The notes: generated from the letters alone by a model not told the origin. A stretch of DNA of 64,000 nt from Emiliania huxleyi CCMP1516 (GCF_000372725.1 NW_005199907.1:74300-138299), one strand, 5' to 3'; counted from the first letter of the stretch, positions 28,533 through 39,581 are shown. Translations and numbers: made by a program.

Positions 28533-29630
28533 ATGAGCTACTCGTACCGCAGTAATGCTGCTTGGCTTGAGCAGGCCGACCGCTGGGCAAGCCTCTCGTG
28601 GTTGTGGGACAAGTTTGTTGTTCGTGCTAGCCAAGATGCTGCTCATCCACTGATTCCCAGTCCCTCCTGGAATGTCATCAATGTCGGCAAGCGGGAACTG
28701 AAGACCTGCCGCCGCGCGTCGCCAAGAACGCGCCAGGTATTTCCCATCTCTCACAGTTCATCTGCCGCGGTCCGTGGCAGCAGCAGCAGCGTGCCGAGGC
28801 CGGGGTTCCTCGATGTGCGCGCGGCATTCACCTTCATTGTGCGCGACGGTGAGGCGTATCTTGAGCGCTCTTTGCTGGCTCTCCTCGCGGCTGGCTCGGC
28901 CTTCGCCGAGTACCGTGTCTTCTTCCTCGAGAACGACTCCGTCGACGGCACTCGGAGCATTCTTCGTCGCTACATCGAGCTATATCCGCGCCGAATCGCA
29001 GGCGAGATGCTGAGCAACGTGAGCTGGCTACGATCTGATGCACTGTGCCAGAATCCTGGAAAGGACCCCCTGAAGCGAAACTGCAAGCAGCGTCTCCTGC
29101 TGCTGGCACGCCTGCGACAGCGCGTCCTTGACCTTGCGTGGGCGTGGGATAGCTGGGACCTGCTGGTGAGCGTCGATATGGACTTTGTGGCGTTCGATCA
29201 GTCGCGCTTCCTCAAGATGATTGCAGTCGGCCGTCTGCTGCACGTCACGGCCATCTTTGGCATGTCCGTGCACAATGGGTCTCAGGGAAGAACGTTATAT
29301 TACGATCTCGACGCCATATGGCCACCAATGGCCGAGCAGGGGACTCTAGGGGTTGCTGGCTGGGGTGGGAGCGGTTGCCTAACGCCAGTGCGCTCAGCCT
29401 TCGGCGGCTTTGGAGTGTATTACGCAGAAGCACTTCGGACTGCCGCACCCAAGTACGAGGGAACGGCTGGTTGGCTCGGCAGCCACAAGACTGAGCACGG
29501 TCCGTTCAACTTTCAGCTCGATGCCGCTGCTAGAAATGTCAATGTGCAGGGAGGGGCTGGGAGGGGCTTGCTCCTGGTCGACCCGTCCTTCAGGCCTGTT
29601 TACAGGTGGGGAGGGAGCTGGCGTCACTAA
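28533..29630 (+). CDS. GT-A glycosyltransferase, GT69/Cap59-like
   Basis: 365 residues from ATG 28533 (MSYSYRSNAAWLEQ). The core reads FTFIVRDGEAYLERSLLALL, YRVFFLENDSVDGTRSIL and WDLLVSVDMDFVAFD. DMD is the DxD metal site, and the FLENDS-x-D-GT motif is typical of fungal CAP59/CMT1-type alpha-mannosyltransferases and their protist relatives. The C-terminal half has GFGVYYAEAL and HKTEHGPFNFQLD. No clear signal anchor is visible, so an upstream exon or a different start is possible. Expected to work in the secretory pathway on surface glycans. Confidence 0.65.
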   Translation: MSYSYRSNAAWLEQADRWASLSWLWDKFVVRASQDAAHPLIPSPSWNVINVGKRELKTCRRASPRTRQVFPISHSSSAAVRGSSSSVPRPGFLDVRAAFTFIVRDGEAYLERSLLALLAAGSAFAEYRVFFLENDSVDGTRSILRRYIELYPRRIAGEMLSNVSWLRSDALCQNPGKDPLKRNCKQRLLLLARLRQRVLDLAWAWDSWDLLVSVDMDFVAFDQSRFLKMIAVGRLLHVTAIFGMSVHNGSQGRTLYYDLDAIWPPMAEQGTLGVAGWGGSGCLTPVRSAFGGFGVYYAEALRTAAPKYEGTAGWLGSHKTEHGPFNFQLDAAARNVNVQGGAGRGLLLVDPSFRPVYRWGGSWRH

Positions 29631-29795
29631 ACAGAAACGACACCGCGACACGCACTTCGCACACGGTGCATAAATTGTGCTGCATATCAAAGCACACGTC
29701 TGTCGTCGTGGTGTCGTCTCACACGTGACTCGTGAGGACACGCACTGTGCAGGGTGCGGCGTGACAGCCTCCCCTCTTAGCCCAAGCATGCTGGG

Positions 29796-29995
<200 letters not shown>

Positions 29996-31005
29996 CAGAA
30001 CAACACTCAACCAAGTGCCTCGCAGCAAACGGTACGCAGTTGCAGCTTCATTATTGAAAATCCTAGCTTTTGGGATAAAATCAAAACACAAAAGGACGAT
30101 GTGACTCCAAGTGCTCCAAGTTACCGGAGCAATGCGAGCAGCGAGGCCGTCGGCCGCGTCTGGCGGCAGGCGCGTGTGATCTCGAGCAATCTCGGGCGAC
30201 CTCGGGCGACCTCATGAGAGCTCGGGCGAGAGTACAGATTCCAGGGCGAGCGAGAGTACAGACTCCATTTGCTCCACCGACCCGAGGTCTCACGCAGTCT
30301 TGCTCAGGCGCGCCGCGCGATTGACTCTGGCCACCACCTGCGCGACGCCGCCTACTCCGCCGCCAAGGCCGCATTCTACGCCGACCTGCGCCAGAACGAG
30401 ACAGAGGCGGTGGAACAGTGCGGTGATCCGGGGGACGGGGCGGCGGACGCGGCGGCGGCGCGCGACTGTCGATTGCGACACGTGTGCGCGGCGCTGAGCA
30501 CGCAGGCGCCGGCATCTCAGCTCGTCTATGAGCACTGGAGGCGGCGATGGGAGGGCCCATCAACCCCCTGCGGAGCATGCTCCGGCCTGCGGAGCGGCGC
30601 GTTGAGGGCGTCCCGATCACAGCGCGTAGAGGGTAGAGCCGTAGCAGGCTCTGAATTCGCCCCCGGAGTAGTCTAGGTCTTATCTAGCGGTATAGCAAAC
30701 GCGCAGTCCGCGCGTGATTAATTATATTTAGTGTGTGTACACTTGGCGAGTACCCCTAACCCCACGCCGCCGCCCCAGACAAGCATTCTCTCCTGCGTCC
30801 CCCGTCGGTCCCCCGCGCGAACCCCACTATACTAGTATAGCGCCACCTCGTGAGCTGTCCTTGTGAGCTGTGTGTTGTGCGTCCAGCAGTCCGGACCCAG
30901 TGCTACGGGTGGCGCGCGGCGGGCCGGCAGCGCCGAGCGCTGCACCTGCACAGCGTGGCCCGTGGCGCACAGGGCACAGGCGCGCGCGGCGGGCGGAGCT
31001 CACTC
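29996..31005. other. Mostly non-coding; one weak coding-like stretch
   Basis: 30300-30560 (+) has a coding-like frame (AIDSGHHLRDAAYSAAKAAF, QLVYEHWRRRW) with no known family; it could be a gene fragment. 30180-30240 carries GATCTCGGGCGACC repeats of the BRF1 minisatellite family. 30847-30907 is a direct match to 32083-32153. Confidence 0.35.
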
Positions 31006-31338
31006 TAGAGCTGTCAAACGTTAAGAGCTGAACAGTGTTGGGCTCCCCAACAACAGTAGCTAACGTTAGGCCAGCTGAACAACAATAAGGAAGGCCTGGC
31101 AGTGACCCACGACGATCTCCAGCGTCCAGTGCGGGTAATACCCGAAATACCTGGAAAAACCCAGGTATTTTCGGGTTTTACCGGGGTTTTTGGCATTTTC
31201 TGCTTGCTGACCACTGAACAACAGTAACAACAGTAACAAACAGTAACAGCTTGGGCTGGGGAGAACACTTGAACAACGTTGAGGATTTTCAGCCAATAGT
31301 GCAACTGTTAGGCCCAAAGTTAACGTTTGACAGCTCTA
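31006..31338. mobile_element. hAT-type MITE, copy 1 (333 bp) with 8-bp target duplication
   Basis: Starts TAGAGCTGTC and ends GACAGCTCTA, a perfect 10-bp terminal inverted repeat that extends (CAAACGTTAA / TTAACGTTTG). It is flanked on both sides by GCTCACTC (30998-31005 and 31339-31346), the 8-bp target duplication expected of hAT elements. No ORF. Internal arms CCAGGTATTTTCGGGTTTTACC form further palindromes. A second copy is at 60085-60485. Confidence 0.88.
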
Positions 31339-32490
31339 GCTCACTCCCCCCGCTCGTGCGTCGTGCGTGCGGGGGAAGAGGAGCCGTCGCCCTGGCCATA
31401 GCGGTTGGCGTGGCTTCCTGGTTCGCCGCCTCGCCGCAGGGTCTCTGCGGCACGGGATGCACGCCGCTGCTCTGCCCTCCGCTGCCTCTCACGCGCGCCA
31501 CGCGCGCCCGCTCTCGGTGTGTCGAGCTCTGCCCTCCGCTGCCTCACGCGCGCCTCACCGAGAGGGACAGTCCTCCCTTCGGTTGTCGTTTCGCCCCTGT
31601 TTTTTCTTCTATCGCAGCGCACTCGCATCTGTGAGCCTAGCGCAGCGCGAACTCGCCGTCTGGGCCTAGCTAGCGCAGCGCGAACTCGCCGTCTGAGCCT
31701 AGCTAGCGCAGCGCGAACTCGCTCTGAGCCTAGCGCAGCGCGAACTCGCTCTGAGCCTAGCGCAGCGCCTCGGAAAACACCATTTTGGCTCGCCAACAAG
31801 CCCTCCGCGCCCCCACGTCCTGATAATACTTTTTTTGCTGAACCTCGCCTCGCGCATCGAGCGACTCGCGCGAGTGACTATGATGGTGTAGTGGCTGAGG
31901 GGCTGGGGCAGTGCTTGAGATCATTTTCTACGATGGATGGCGATGGGGTTGGTCCTGCAACGGGTGTCTCGTGCGGAGCAGCAGTGTGCTTTCGCGCGAG
32001 TGTGTTGCAGGCGGGGTCGAGGGACCTTTCCCCCTTTGCAATTACAATGCTTTGGAATCTATGCGTGGACCCGTGGACATGACCTCGTGAGCTGTCCTGT
32101 GTGCTGTGAGCTGTGTGTTGTGCGTCCAGCAGTCCGCGGACCCAGTGCTACGGCCGATGACAGCGTGCCTCGTGTCGGCTCCCGAGCCAATCGTGTGCAG
32201 CGTGTGTGTGCGTGTGGGCCCGTCCTCCATGCTAGGAGGTGTGTAAGACTGACTGACTGACTGCCTCCACCTCTTTTGCGGCTTCATCCCTAGCCGCCTT
32301 GCACGCTCTGCATCCCCAAAACGCACTTCTCCGGGGCCCCACACTCCCCGTTTCTTTTCCCCCTCTAGAATACGTCTGTGCTGTGCGCCGTGTGGCACCC
32401 CGAAACATTGTCTTCCCAAGATTTTTTTTCGTCACGCTCGCATTGGGGACGTGGACTCTAGGCAGAGACGCGCGAGCAACGCGGGCGGTC
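31339..32490. other. Repeat-rich non-coding region
   Basis: About five tandem units of GAGCCTAGCGCAGCGCGAACTCGC (split here: GAGCCTAGCGCAGCGCGAAC then TCGC) at about 31628-31770. 32083-32153 duplicates 30847-30907. No gene recognised before the zinc-ribbon protein at 32491. Confidence 0.5.
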
Positions 32491-33444
32491 ATGAGCCAGT
32501 ACACGGGCAAGGCGGTCGCCGCCGCCGGCCGCTCGGATCACTTCTTGGCGCAGCAGGCGGCCGCCGAGCGCGACTCGGAGGACGTGGCGCCGGCGGGAGC
32601 TGCGGCGCGCAAGGCCGCGGCGGAGCTGCGAGCGCAGCTGCTGGGGCCCGTCTCCCGCACCGGCGCCGAGCCGACGACACTGCTGACCGGCTACACGCCA
32701 ATGCCGATCGGCAACAGCTCGGCAGCGGCAACGGCTCCAGCAACGACTGAGCCTGCGCCAGCAGCCAGCCGGCCAAAGGCGGCGATGTCCAAGGCCGAGC
32801 GCCGAAGGCAAAAGAAGGGCCCGGCTCAGCAGCAGCACGAGCAGGCGCTTGCCGCTCCGCCAGAGGCCGCGCCGAAGAAGAAGAAGCGCAGGCGCGACAT
32901 CCCGCCACAGCCGGAGGAGTCGTCGGCCCTCGACGCTGTGGACCTCTTTGCCACCGCTCTGCCTTCGGTCCTGGGCAGCGGCGACGCCGCTCCCTCCGCC
33001 GCTCCGCCTGGGGCGGCGAAGAGGAAGAAGGAGCGCGCCGCCTCTGCGGTGGACGCGTCCGAGATGGACGGCATCTTTGGTGACGGAGAGCCGGTCCTGG
33101 GCCCCGACGGAGACGTGTACCGTGACCTCAAGCGAGTCTGCCGCGACTGCGGCGCCGGCTTCATCTTCAGCGCGAGCACACAGCTCTCCCTGGCGGCGCG
33201 TGGCTTCTCCGGCACGAAGACGCGTTGCGAGCCGTGCGCGAAGCACAAGAAGAACCGCTACGGCTCCAAGCCGGACGGTGCGGCGACGGGCAGAGGTGGC
33301 GCCGGTGGCGCCGGTGGCGGTGGGCGCGGCAAGGGCGGCGGGCGAGGCAAAGGCAAGGGCGGCGGCCGAGGCAAGGGCGGCGGCCGAGGCAAGGGCGCGG
33401 CGAACGCCTCCAAGAGGGAGGTGCCCGGCACCGTCTCGTTTTAA
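32491..33444 (+). CDS. Zinc-ribbon (zf-trcl-like) protein with Gly/Lys/Arg-rich tail
   Basis: 317 residues from ATG 32491 (MSQYTGKAVAAAGRS). The first 190 residues are Ala/Pro/Lys-rich with nuclear-localisation-like clusters (KAERRRQKKG, PKKKKRRRD, KRKKERA). A single zinc ribbon follows: VCRDCGAGFIFSASTQ, RGFSGTKTRCEPCAKHKK, i.e. C-x2-C ... C-x2-C with the F-x-F-S-A and G-F-x-G-x-x-x-R-C spacing of the 'probable zinc-binding domain' family. The tail is (GRGKGGG)n repeats typical of RNA- or rRNA-binding proteins. Likely nuclear/nucleolar; molecular role unknown. The frame is open upstream to 32299, but 32491 begins the conserved-looking part. Confidence 0.65.
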   Translation: MSQYTGKAVAAAGRSDHFLAQQAAAERDSEDVAPAGAAARKAAAELRAQLLGPVSRTGAEPTTLLTGYTPMPIGNSSAAATAPATTEPAPAASRPKAAMSKAERRRQKKGPAQQQHEQALAAPPEAAPKKKKRRRDIPPQPEESSALDAVDLFATALPSVLGSGDAAPSAAPPGAAKRKKERAASAVDASEMDGIFGDGEPVLGPDGDVYRDLKRVCRDCGAGFIFSASTQLSLAARGFSGTKTRCEPCAKHKKNRYGSKPDGAATGRGGAGGAGGGGRGKGGGRGKGKGGGRGKGGGRGKGAANASKREVPGTVSF

Positions 33445-33702
33445 ATTGACTGGGTGTATAGGACGTCAGTCTCCGCATAGACGACAGAGAGGGCAAAATC
33501 CAAAAACAAAACCGCGTCTCCATAAATCTGTGTGACTACCAATAAAACACCTCCCCCACGTCTCAGTACTCTTCGACCGCGGTGTCGACGTGAGACGGGG
33601 GCGCGAGGCGCGTCCGGCGACTGTGGCGCATCGGTCGCGCTCCGTGTTTTCGCAGTATGTTGAAGAGCAAACGTCGAGTAATCCACGACCCTCGACCTCA
33701 CG

Positions 33703-34827
33703 TCAAAGGGCGTCCCAGTTCGACTGCATCTCCTCCTCGCTGAGCAGCGGGCCCATCTTCGGGGCGCTCGATCGGACACGCGGTCCCCGAGACGAGTTGC
33801 TCTTGCTGGTGCTCCTAGCTGTAGTGGAGGCGCGGCCTGCGGTCCTGAGCGACATCGCTCTGGCGCCGCCGCCGCCGCGAGCCGCCCCTGTTTCTCTCCC
33901 CGTCTGCTTCAAGTTCGTGTTTCTCTCCGTTGGCGATGCCCTTCTTCCGCCGTCGGTGCTCACCTCTGCTGCTGCGAAGGGAGCGGGAGCCTTCTTCCCA
34001 AACGCCTCCTTCCAGCCTTCGCCTAGAACCTCCTCTGCCGGGCCCAGCGTGCAGCCACGGCTGTCGCAGACTAGGCCGCCCACCAAAAAATAGGTGTGGC
34101 TCTGCATCAACTCGCGTGCGGCCGCCTGCTCGCTTGTGAGGCTCACCTGGCTCCGCCCGCAGGTGCTAGGAGTTCTTGCGCTCTCCCCGATGTTGTCATG
34201 TGGCGATCCGGCAGACGAGAGAGGCGATCCGACAGGAGCGGGCCGACTCTCCGAGGCCCGTCCAACCTCACCTTCGACGTGCACACGCAGCGCTGCTGGC
34301 GGCCGTTGCACGCGGCCCTCGTTAATCAAAGAGGCGTAAAACGCGATCTCGTCGGGTTCGCTCACTGCCGCCGCTGTCAGCTCTCGAGGTCGTGCCTCTT
34401 CTTCGGCGGCAGAGCACTTCTGCGCCGCGACGACCTCGGCAAAGCTTGGCCACACCTCGTCGCTTGCTGCCGCACTTCTCCGCTCTCCCGCGCCAGCTCC
34501 AGGGTGGTCGCCAACGACAAGAGGAACGTGAAGCGTTCCCGCGCTCGTGCGAGCGAGGATTTCAACGGATGCGGCGGCGTGGCACTCTACTTCGATTGAA
34601 ATGTCGCCGTCCTTCTCCAGCACTCCCAGGCCATCTGTCCCCAGCCCGCCGCAGTTGACGATGAAGGCAGAATGCATCGGCAATTCCAATCGGAAGACCA
34701 AATCTGCGCCAGAATCGTTGTGGAGCAGCAGCCGACGAGTCACAGGCTTGACGGCAACGTCAGCGGCACGGAAAAATAGCGCGGGAGGAGTGGCGTGGAG
34801 CCCATTGTCGGGACCGGCCATACACAT
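33703..34827 (-). CDS. Protein with N-terminal MSP/ASH-like domain
   Basis: Single-exon frame of 374 residues, MCMAGPDNGLHATPPALFF to ...MQSNWDAL-stop. Residues about 13-105 look like an immunoglobulin-like MSP/ASH beta-sandwich: ALFFRAADVAVKPVTRRLLL, HNDSGADLVFRLELP, FIVNCGGLG, EKDGDISIEVEC and LHVPLVVGDHP match the pattern 'F-x-x-V-x-x-x-x-x-x-L-x-L-x-N-x-S'. Such domains occur in centrosomal, ciliary and flagellar proteins and in VAP. The rest is polar and low-complexity, with one conserved-looking patch (YFLVGGLVCDSRGCTLGPAE). Domain call is by eye; localisation is not determined. Confidence 0.5.
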   Translation of the reverse strand: MCMAGPDNGLHATPPALFFRAADVAVKPVTRRLLLHNDSGADLVFRLELPMHSAFIVNCGGLGTDGLGVLEKDGDISIEVECHAAASVEILARTSAGTLHVPLVVGDHPGAGAGERRSAAASDEVWPSFAEVVAAQKCSAAEEEARPRELTAAAVSEPDEIAFYASLINEGRVQRPPAALRVHVEGEVGRASESRPAPVGSPLSSAGSPHDNIGESARTPSTCGRSQVSLTSEQAAARELMQSHTYFLVGGLVCDSRGCTLGPAEEVLGEGWKEAFGKKAPAPFAAAEVSTDGGRRASPTERNTNLKQTGRETGAARGGGGARAMSLRTAGRASTTARSTSKSNSSRGPRVRSSAPKMGPLLSEEEMQSNWDAL

Positions 34828-35255
34828 TCGGGCTGCGTTTTTGTGTGCGTGCGTTTGTCTGTTACGGTTCTGTTCCGGTCTCCGAACGGTCGCGCGTCAC
34901 ACAAGCCCGCGGGCCCAAGTCGCGAATTGGCTTTCTTTTGGCGGGAATACCGAACAAGGTTCCCACCCACCCACAGAAATTACACAAAATCACAAAACCT
35001 TGCTTGTTCTATGGGGGGATTTAGATGAGAGAGAGAGATTTTTAGCCCCCCGCTACCCAGTCGCAGTCGTGCGACGTAGCGGGGGGCCACGACTACGTTT
35101 ACGAAAACATAAGTTGTTGCGCGAGGTGTGAATTGTTCCGCCCCCAGAAGCCCCATTTCGCCTCGAGTCGCAGCAAATCTTTTGACGATGCACGCGCCCC
35201 AAAAGCGGCGGCAAAGGGCGGGTGACCGCAGTGCGTTCGCCGTTGCCTCTGAGGA
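34828..35255. other. Short intergenic region
   Basis: Contains GGCTTTCTTTTGGCGGG (34925-34945), also near 28460, and GAGAGAGAGAGATTTTTAGC (35026-35045), resembling the end of the 62-kb element. The GTAGCGGGGGGC block at 35077 recurs at 36751. No gene. Confidence 0.4.
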
Positions 35256-36700
35256 ATGGCCGAGGCCGGCGCGAAGGCTGCAGTCGCTGCGCTCAAGGAC
35301 GCGACCCTGATCAAGTCCAAGAAGGCCGACTGGCGGCTCGTCGCCGCGGCGCAGGCCATGCTCCGCGGCGATCACCCAGATGAGTTCGCCGCGGCTGCGG
35401 CGATGGGCAAGCCGATAAAGCAGCGGAGGGAGGTCTCAAACTGGTTGGACAAGCTCCGCGAGCTGGAGCGGATGCGCGCGTCGCTGCGCAGCCAGCCCGG
35501 GGGCAGCGGATCGGCGGCGGGCAGCAGCTTTCTCGCGCAGGTGGGCAGCAGCCTCCTCGCACAGCCTTGCTGGATTGACGAGCATGCACCGGGCGTGCAG
35601 CAGCTGCGCGTGTCGGCGCCGGTCATCTCGCCCGGCAAGCAGCACGCGACGCGCTCGCTCAGCGCGGTTGTGACGACGCCGTTCGGCTCGAAGCGTCCGG
35701 CCAGCGCGACGGTCGAATACACGCTGCCACCCGACGGCGAGCCGGCGAGCGCCTCAAAGCGGCGCGGCGACCGGCACCGCAAGCGCGAGGAGCGCGCCAT
35801 CAGGTCAAATGGACTTCAGCGAAGCAGCGCAGACCCCCGCCTGGGTACGGCTGCCAGTCGATGCGCCACCGTATGGGCTTTCTGCGGAGCTGCTGCTCAG
35901 TTTCGGCTTGGATTACGCGGCATCTGACCCTGATCGAGCCGGGGAGCTTGGTGGTGGGCGAGCTGCAGCTCGTTGACGAGTTGACTGCTTTTCGCGAGAT
36001 CCACGTGACGGTCGACGACGCCCACTTCCGCCCCTTGTGCGGATTTCCCGGATATTTATATCCGAACGTAGGCGATTTAGATGACTACCTCAAGAATCCG
36101 GTAGCCCCAGACGGGGAGAAGTGGCCGTCGTCGATGTTGGAGAGTAATTGCTGTGGTGCGCCAGTGCAGCTGATGACGATCACCTCCGACGTGAATGGGG
36201 TAGGGCGATCAACAGATGCTACGATGGTTGCTTGGCTGCGTCACGACTTCGAAAGTGATGGCTGGGACCACGTCGCCTGGGACTTGGTAGGACGCCACCA
36301 GGTCAGTGGCGCGGTGGCGATGGGACGTGTGCCTGAGACGTCGTATGAGTACCTTGCAAAGTTCTATGATGATTTCTATGGAGACAGAGCCACGTTGCGG
36401 CAAGACCAAGCCATCATATCATCTCTGACTGCGTCGAAGACCTGTGCTCAATGCAAGGGTGATGTGCCGGATGTTGCGGTGCGCTGGCGATGCGATGCGT
36501 GCGACTTTGATTGTTGCTTGGCGTGCGGCACCTCGCAGCAGGAGGACGGCCTTAGTACGGCGGTGGGGTATGATCTGCCTCCCGCGGCGGGAGAGTCCCA
36601 AGCCGAGAGCAATCGTCGCAGGGAGCGTCACCGCAAACGCGAGGAGGCAGCTATTCGCGATCTTCACAGGTGGTGCGTGGGAGGTCGCGTGTGCGCGTGA
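35256..36700 (+). CDS. Zinc-finger-like gene of uncertain structure
   Basis: Two coding-like frames. The first (35256-about 35805) starts MAEAGAKAAVAALKDATLIK and ends RHRKREERAIR at a GT-type junction (ATCAG|GTCAAATGG). The second runs to TGA 36700 and has a C-x2-C zinc-finger-like segment (KTCAQCKGDVPDVAVRWRC, DACDFDCCLAC; ZZ- or DC1-like) and ends RHRKREEAAIR with acceptor-like CACAG|GTGGTGCG. A third frame between them (RLPVDAPPYGLSAELLLSFG, about 35845-35925) also looks coding, so at least one more intron or an indel is needed. The RHRKREE-x-AIR motif at the end of both parts is a duplication. Joining 35805 to 36670 directly also keeps a frame but skips the finger. Family not recognised. 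Confidence 0.4.
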
Positions 36701-36783
36701 CCGTGCTCCGTGGTGTATTTATTTCGAGTTTTGGGACTTTTTGTGTAAATGTAGCGGGGGGCCCCGCCGGAGGCTGGTTACTG

Positions 36784-36961
36784 ATAGCAATACCAAACAA
36801 CTCTAACACTCACACGTAATTTGGGGCCTGGAGCCCTGTTCACGCGCGCGCGAGACGTGCAGACAGGGTTGCCAGGTGAGAGCGAATGGCGCGGTTCACG
36901 CCTCGCACAACAGAGAGAGAGAGATGCGCTCTGCATGGTGGGACATAAAAGAGAGCGAGTT
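36784..36961. repeat. 3'-end fragment of endonuclease element (second copy)
   Basis: Over 90 percent identical by eye to 62100-62273 in the same orientation: TAGCAATACCAAACAA, TTTGGGGCCTGGAGC, GTGCAGACAGGGTTGCCAGG and GCTCTGCATGGTGGGACATA. Only the terminal coding residues of the element are present. Confidence 0.85.
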
Positions 36962-37389
36962 TTGTTTTAGATGTGCCAAGAGAGGGGTAAATATTTCCCT
37001 AATAAATAAATAAATAACACGGGCACGCCAAACGAGGGGTGGGAGAAGGACAGGGGGTTTGTGCCGCGTCCCGTGCCCCCGAGTTCATTTTATACACTCC
37101 CCAGGACACCAGGACAGGGGGTCCCCACCTGCACGAGCAGGATCTTGTAAGGACGATCAGGGACACAGGGGAAGGGGAGCGGGGAGCGCATCGCGACACG
37201 GAGGGGGGCTGGGCGGACTCAAAGCCGGTGAGTGTGCCAGTCCGCGCCAGTCCGCGCCCTTGTCGTGCCAGTGTGCTGTTAGAGAGGCTTGTGTTCAAGA
37301 ATTCTTCTTTCGCTGCCTCGCATCAAAGCTTGAGCTCTGCTGAGAGCAGACATCGAAGCGGACGGTTCCGCACAATTTTGCCGACCCCG
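36962..37389. repeat. Composite of dispersed repeats upstream of lipoyl synthase
   Basis: 37057-37094 is a 38-bp exact copy of 28349-28386. 37119-37215 (GGTCCCCACCTGCACGAGCA, GGACGATCAGGGACACAGGG, GCGCATCGCGACACGG) is present inverted at 59890-59985. A short T/C-rich motif ATTCTTCTTTCG at 37301 resembles those near 9900-10010. Confidence 0.65.
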
Positions 37390-38114
37390 ATGCTCGCCCT
37401 CTGCCAACAAGCCCTCGCGCTCCGCTGCGGTCCGCCCATGCTGAGCACCGCTCGGCCGACGCCGGAGCCCGCTGCCGCCGCAGCGGCGGACGGCGGAGCA
37501 GTGCTGCAAGGGGAAGCTGCCAAGCAGTGGCTTGCTGAGCGCGGCATCGTCCGGCACGACATGGCGCCGCAGGACCACGACCGCGCGGGGTACCGCTCGG
37601 AGCCCGTGCGTCCCAAGGTTGGCGGGGACATGCCGGACGGGCCGCGGCCGGGCTGGTTCCACGTGCCAGCGCCGGGCGGCTCGGAGACGCGGTACGCGGA
37701 GCTCAAGGAGTCGCTAGAGGCGCGGCGCGCGGACGCAGGCGGCACCAAGCTGGCCACCGTGTGCGAGGAGGCCCAGTGCCCGAACATTGGCGAGTGCTGG
37801 AACGGAGGCACTGCCACGATCATGCTGCTCGGCGCGCGCTCTCTGCCTCTGCCTCCGCCTTTGCCTCTGCCTCTCCTCTCTCCCTCTCTCCCTCTCTTCC
37901 TCTCTCCCCGGAGCCCGAGAGAGAGAGCCTACCTCTCCCGCGGGAGCCGCTCTGCCCACACCCCACGACCGAGCAAGACGCCTCGCCGCGCCGCTCCCCT
38001 CCCACAGGCGACACCTGCACGCGAGGCTGCAAGTTTTGCGCCGTCAAGACGGACGCGGCGCGCGAGAGCCTCCGGACGGAGCCGCGGAGCACCGGGAAGC
38101 TTCTAGGAACCTTC
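37390..38114 (+). CDS. LIAS: Lipoyl synthase (radical SAM), truncated by assembly gap
   Basis: Inserts sulfur into octanoyl groups to make lipoate. From ATG 37390 there is an organelle-targeting-like N-terminus ([14 protein letters not shown]), then the family hallmarks [30 protein letters not shown] (the auxiliary Fe-S Cys set C-x4-C-x5-C), TATIMLLG and, after an intron, [15 protein letters not shown] with the radical-SAM C-x3-C-x2-C. The intron is 37832-38007 (GC-AG; Gly codon split G|GC). The frame continues to GKLL and then enters CTTCTAGGAACCTTC, the intron-filler minisatellite, where the gap begins. Sequence after the gap does not encode the missing radical-SAM barrel, so about two thirds of the protein is lost. 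Confidence 0.85.
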
Positions 38115-38214
38115 NNNNNNNNNNNNNNNNNNNNNNNNNNNNNNNNNNNNNNNNNNNNNNNNNNNNNNNNNNNNNNNNNNNNNNNNNNNNNNNNNNNNNN
38201 NNNNNNNNNNNNNN
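38115..38214. other. Assembly gap of 100 N
   Basis: Exactly 100 N, the convention for an unknown-length gap. It starts inside a CTAGGAACCTTC repeat. Confidence 1.
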
Positions 38215-39581
38215 TAGCTGGTCAGGCTCTGCTTGTCATTGAGGGTGGTATCTTATTCGCCGCAATCGCTGTGAATACAGCGTACTGTGCGGGAACAGTA
38301 CTTTGCGGGACGAGAGCCACTACTACTGTGTACTATACTGCAATCAATCTGCACCCGGCGCGCAGCGCCGAGGAAAATTTTGAGAATAAATGCTAAACCC
38401 TAAACGAGCTTATGGAGGCGCTCCGAGACGACCAAAGTGGTAAAAGTCGCACTCCCCTGACCGGATCAAAAGCAGCGTAAAAGCACCCGGGGCTCCAGAA
38501 ACCTAACCCTCAGATCGTTATATGCCACAAAGCTCATATTTCGTTTTTGGTAGAGGGAGCGGACCGTGAGTTGAGGAAATCGGAGGACGCGACCCACTTC
38601 GCCACAGACGGTCCCGCGCCTCGCCGCTATGACGGGTAGACGACCGCGGCTCGTGTGCGTCTACCCGTCTTTGTCCGGAGTGAATACTCCAACGCGCTCG
38701 TCGGTGGCGGCTTCCTCCAACCTGCGCCGCGCTCGGCGAACCTCGACAGCGCCATCGGCGGCATGCAGCTCTTTGCGCCTGAAGCTTGGAGAGCAGCTCC
38801 TCTGCTGTTCACACACTCTGCACAGTTGACACAGCCTACTGTGCGGCTGCCACAGCTGTGACAGCGATGGGCTCGCCCTCACTGGCCCTCAGTCACTTGT
38901 GCTGCGGCTTGTGTGAGCGACACTGCTCGGCGACTGCCGGCACACTGTGATACCATGGGTGTGAGGTTAAACCACGCTACCAGCGCTTGGTCACATCGGC
39001 CCCGAGGTCAGATCCTTCTACTCTGTTGATGACAAGACTTGTCTACTGGCTGGAGCCGAGCAGGAGAGCCCAGCGCACAACCCCTGGTCAACTCAGGGTC
39101 CACACCCCGTATTTTGGGAGCTGTGTCAGCAGGCTGTGTGTGTGAGGCGTGCCCGGGGCGCGCGCCGCGGGTGTGGCGGGGAGGGTGCCAGGTGGCCGGT
39201 GTTTTGCACATACGTATTTGTCACGGTGCGACGGACCGAGACCGGGGGAGAGACAGACACACCCGCGCGCGCAGAGATCACAGAGAGAGAGAGTGTGTGT
39301 AACGTAGTGTGAAGCTCATAGGCACAACTCTGTGCGAACTGGACATGGGAAATGCATGCTGTGGTGCTGGTGTTGCGCCGGTGATGTGTCATGTGTGCGC
39401 GTCTTGGCGCCGGACGGGCCGCGGCCTCACTCGCCGCTCCACTGCGACTGTGGTGCTGCTGACGTTGCATGGAGCATGTGTGTGTGTCTGATGGACCACG
39501 CTGCCGCAGCACGCATGCACACATCGACTAGATTCCTAAATTGGGCGCACGCCGGAGGCGGCGGTGCGAACAAGCGCCTCG
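38215..39581. other. Non-coding region after the gap
   Basis: No lipoyl-synthase sequence and no other convincing frame. The near-palindromic CGTCTACCCGTC/GACGGGTAGACG pair lies at about 38630-38670. CACACTGTG/TGTGTG-rich stretches occupy 38930-39520. Confidence 0.45.
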
